9,690 bases of DNA, taken from Opitutaceae bacterium. GTDB lineage: Bacteria; Verrucomicrobiota; Verrucomicrobiia; Opitutales; Opitutaceae. The notes under the pieces are model-generated. The model was not told where the DNA came from and made no database searches. It saw nothing but the letters and a program-made list of their open reading frames with translations. How positions within the stretch are numbered: position 1 is the stretch's first letter; each line of letters opens with the position of its first letter. The translations under genes were made by a program, and so were the position numbers. This document shows, piece after piece, positions 6,727 through 9,690 of the stretch. The stretch lies in the NCBI GenBank assembly GCA_009919985.1, contig RGAX01000099.1, positions 1-9,690 on the forward strand, written 5' to 3'.

Positions 6727-7251
6727 ATGACCACACTCGCCAAGCCTCCCCTCGCCTATAAAATCGCCGTCCTCGTTTTCTTGGAAAACGCCGCGGGCGA
6801 ACACTTGCTATTATTAAGAGCCAAGCCGCCGAATCTAGGTTTTTGGAGCCCCATCGGCGGGAAACTCGAAACTGCGACTGGCGAGTCGCCTTTTGAGTGT
6901 GCCGTACGCGAGACCAAAGAGGAAACCGGTTTCAGCATCACGGCCGACGATCTTCATCTCTTCGCCATGATCGCCGAGAAATCCTACGAAGGCCACGCGC
7001 ACTGGCTCATGTTTTTATTTCGCTGCCAGCGCCCCATCCCTGCGCAGCCCGCCGATATGGAAGAGGGTAAATTCGGTTTCTTTAGCCGCGAAGCCATAGG
7101 GACTACGGTAGCGATCCCCGAAACCGATCGCAATGCCCTTTGGCCGATCTACGACCAATATCGTGATCGCTTCGTGGCGCTCAAGGCCGATTGCCAACCC
7201 GGTCGACCGATTCACGTCGAAATCGAGCAAATTACCCCGCCAACCAAGTAA
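6727..7251 (+). CDS. Nudix (NUDIX) hydrolase
   Basis: Nudix enzymes cleave nucleoside diphosphates linked to another group, using metal ions bound by the Nudix box. The 174-residue protein has an N-terminal beta strand 'YKIAVLVFLE' (11-20), 'LLLLRAKPPNLGFWSPIGGK' (27-46) and then the box: G45, E53, R61, E62, E65, E66, G68, F69, with E65 and E66 in the metal-binding positions. G45 and E53 are seven residues apart rather than the standard five, and the hydrophobic position after RE is Thr63. 'HWLMFLF' (96-102) and 'EGKFGFFSREAI' (112-123) match later strands and the start of the last helix of the fold. The substrate cannot be told. The ATG is the first start in frame after the AT-rich promoter region; no Shine-Dalgarno sequence is visible. 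A 77-base gap separates it from pdhA, so co-transcription with pdh is possible but not shown. Confidence 0.9.
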   Translation: MTTLAKPPLAYKIAVLVFLENAAGEHLLLLRAKPPNLGFWSPIGGKLETATGESPFECAVRETKEETGFSITADDLHLFAMIAEKSYEGHAHWLMFLFRCQRPIPAQPADMEEGKFGFFSREAIGTTVAIPETDRNALWPIYDQYRDRFVALKADCQPGRPIHVEIEQITPPTK

Positions 7252-7328
7252 GTCCCCGCGCGAAACAACGCTTGATTTCCAAAACTTCCACCGAACACTT
7301 TACCTTTTAACCAGAAAACCACTTACCC

Positions 7329-8438
<1,110 letters not shown>

Positions 8439-8470
8439 GTCGCCCTTTTTTAACTTCAAACTTTCCCGCG

Positions 8471-9448
8471 ATGTCACAACTCACCTACCGCGAAGCCGTC
8501 CGCCACGCCTTAGCCGAAGAACTCACCCGCGACCCTAACGTCGTAGTCATGGGCGAAGAAGTCGGCCAGTTCCAAGGCGCCTATAAAGTCACCCAAGGCC
8601 TCCTTGAGAAATTCGGCCCCAAGCGCGTCGCCGATACGCCTATCAGCGAAGCCGGTTTCATCGGCATGGGCATCGGTGCCTCGATGCTCGGCGTGCGCCC
8701 TGTAATGGAGCTCATGTTCTGGTCGTTTTACTCGGTCGCATTTGACCAGATTCTCAACAACGCCGCCAACGTCCGCTACATGTCCGGTGGCCAAATCAAC
8801 TGCCCCATCGTCATCCGCGGTCCCGCCAACGGCGGCACCAACGTCGGCGCCACCCACTCGCACACGCCCGAAAACATCCTCGCCGCTCACCCCGGCGTGA
8901 AGGTCGTAGTCCCCTCGACGCCCTATGACGCCAAAGGCCTGCTCAAGTCCGCCATCCGCGACAACGATCCGGTCTTCTTCCTTGAGAACACCGTGCTCTA
9001 CGGGGAAAAAGGCGAAGTCCCCGACGAGGAATACCTGATCCCGCTCGGTAAAGCCGACGTCAAACGCGAGGGTAAAGACCTCACGATCGTTACCTATGGC
9101 CGCCCCGTCATCCAATCGCTTGTCGCCGCCGAATTATTGGCCAAAGAACACGATATCTCGGTCGAAGTCGTCGATCTGCGCACCATCCGTCCGCTCGACA
9201 TCGACACCGTGCTCGCCTCCGTGCGCAAGACGCACCGCGTCCTCGTCGTCGAAGAACAAAAGCCTTTCTGCGGCGTCGGCGCCCAACTCACTTACATGAT
9301 CCAAGCCGAAGCGTTCGACGACCTTGACGCTCCGATTGGCCGCCTCTGCACGATCGATGCACCTGCCATCTACAGTCCGCCCGTCGAAGCTGAGCAATTG
9401 CCCAACCCGCAACGCATCCTCAAGGCCGCGCTTGCGCTGCTCGACTAA
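8471..9448 (+). CDS. pdhB: Pyruvate dehydrogenase E1 component subunit beta
   Basis: Beta partner of the preceding E1 alpha; the two form an alpha2-beta2 enzyme with ThDP at the interface. The 325-residue length is normal. The N-terminal pyrimidine-binding part has 'VVVMGEEVGQFQGAYKVT' (24-41) and 'DTPISEAGFIGMGIGASM' (55-72), in which E60 is the glutamate expected to activate ThDP. 'GATHSHTPENILAAHPG' (126-142) carries H129, equal to the active-site histidine of human E1 beta. The C-terminal transketolase-like domain includes 'VEVVDLRTIRPLDIDTVLAS' (212-231) and 'VLVVEEQKPFCGVGAQL' (242-258). The ATG follows pdhA by 32 bases in a T- and C-rich spacer without a Shine-Dalgarno sequence, so the two are almost certainly one transcript. 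The protein appears complete. Confidence 0.96.
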   Translation: MSQLTYREAVRHALAEELTRDPNVVVMGEEVGQFQGAYKVTQGLLEKFGPKRVADTPISEAGFIGMGIGASMLGVRPVMELMFWSFYSVAFDQILNNAANVRYMSGGQINCPIVIRGPANGGTNVGATHSHTPENILAAHPGVKVVVPSTPYDAKGLLKSAIRDNDPVFFLENTVLYGEKGEVPDEEYLIPLGKADVKREGKDLTIVTYGRPVIQSLVAAELLAKEHDISVEVVDLRTIRPLDIDTVLASVRKTHRVLVVEEQKPFCGVGAQLTYMIQAEAFDDLDAPIGRLCTIDAPAIYSPPVEAEQLPNPQRILKAALALLD

Positions 9449-9500
9449 GCCCGTCGCCGTCTTATCCCTCCCTCTTCATTTCAGCTAACTTTTCACTCGT

Positions 9501-9690
9501 ATGGCTAATATTACTTTAATGCCCAAACTCAGCGACACCATGACGGTGGGTACGTTGGTCAAATGGCTCAAAAAAGAAGGCGACGTCATCAAGACCGGCG
9601 ACATGCTCGCTGAAGTCGAGACCGACAAAGCCACGATGGAGCTGGAAAGTTACTTCGACGGCACGCTGCTGAAAATTTTTAGTCCCGCCG
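9501..9690 (+). CDS. pdhC: Dihydrolipoamide acetyltransferase, E2 of pyruvate dehydrogenase (partial, N-terminal lipoyl domain)
   Basis: The gene begins with ATG at 9501 and is cut by the window end after 63 full codons. The visible part is almost a whole lipoyl domain: 'ITLMPKLSDTMTVGTLVKWL' (4-23), 'KEGDVIKTGDMLAEVETDKA' (25-44) and 'LESYFDGTLLKI' (48-59). K43 in 'ETDKATME' is the lysine that carries lipoate. E2 accepts the acetyl group from E1 and passes it to CoA. 'KLSDTM' resembles E2 of alpha-proteobacterial and mitochondrial complexes. The 52-base pyrimidine-rich gap after pdhB has no terminator-like hairpin, so pdhA-pdhB-pdhC appear to be one operon. The number of lipoyl domains and the catalytic domain lie outside the window; a 2-oxoglutarate or branched-chain E2 is not fully excluded but is unlikely in this context. 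Confidence 0.93.
   Translation, partial: MANITLMPKLSDTMTVGTLVKWLKKEGDVIKTGDMLAEVETDKATMELESYFDGTLLKIFSPA

Noticed and set aside
7252..7328. Promoter for pdhA in the gap after the Nudix gene
   Set aside because: TTGATT at 7272-7277 resembles a -35 box, but no acceptable -10 box lies at normal spacing, so it is not listed as a feature.
8510..9115. 201-codon minus-strand open frame opposite pdhB
   Set aside because: Fully overlaps the strongly conserved E1 beta frame; Val/Gly/Asp-rich with no motif.

Overview
The window looks like chromosomal DNA from a GC-rich member of the Verrucomicrobiota, most likely near Opitutaceae. The main reason is a minus-strand cluster whose proteins resemble, in order, the pilus-like proteins named in Akkermansia muciniphila as Amuc_1102, Amuc_1101, Amuc_1100, Amuc_1099 and Amuc_1098. 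Starts without clear Shine-Dalgarno sequences fit this too. Family assignments come from recognising motifs and gene order; no database search was run.

Left two thirds (1-6644, minus strand): a pilus-like envelope operon. Transcription probably starts in the AT-rich gap near 6690 and runs leftward. The order is a small secreted Amuc_1102-like protein, then a long protein joining PilM, the start of PilN and an Amuc_1100-like part, then a single-span Amuc_1099-like protein overlapping it by 4 bases, then an 828-residue secretin with N-terminal TPR-like repeats. A perfect 18-bp hairpin lies just past the secretin stop at the window edge. The parts match the alignment and secretin sub-complex of a type IV pilus: a cytoplasmic actin-like ring (PilM), inner-membrane linkers (PilN/PilO-like), a periplasmic connector and an outer-membrane channel. 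No pilin, assembly or retraction ATPase, platform protein or prepilin peptidase is present here.

The most unusual item is the 838-residue fused protein. Its PilN part stops shortly after the membrane span and coiled coil, and an almost complete Amuc_1100-like protein with its own membrane anchor follows at Met490. Simple topology would then put the Amuc_1100-like domain on the wrong side of the membrane, so this may be a deletion-generated fusion, a sequencing or assembly artefact, or a gene pair rescued by internal initiation.

Right third (6727-9690, plus strand): a Nudix hydrolase, then pyruvate dehydrogenase E1 alpha and E1 beta, then the first 63 codons of the E2 acetyltransferase, cut by the window end. 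Together E1 and E2 convert pyruvate to acetyl-CoA. The 82-base gap between the two divergent operons holds a perfect AT-rich palindrome that could serve as back-to-back promoter elements.
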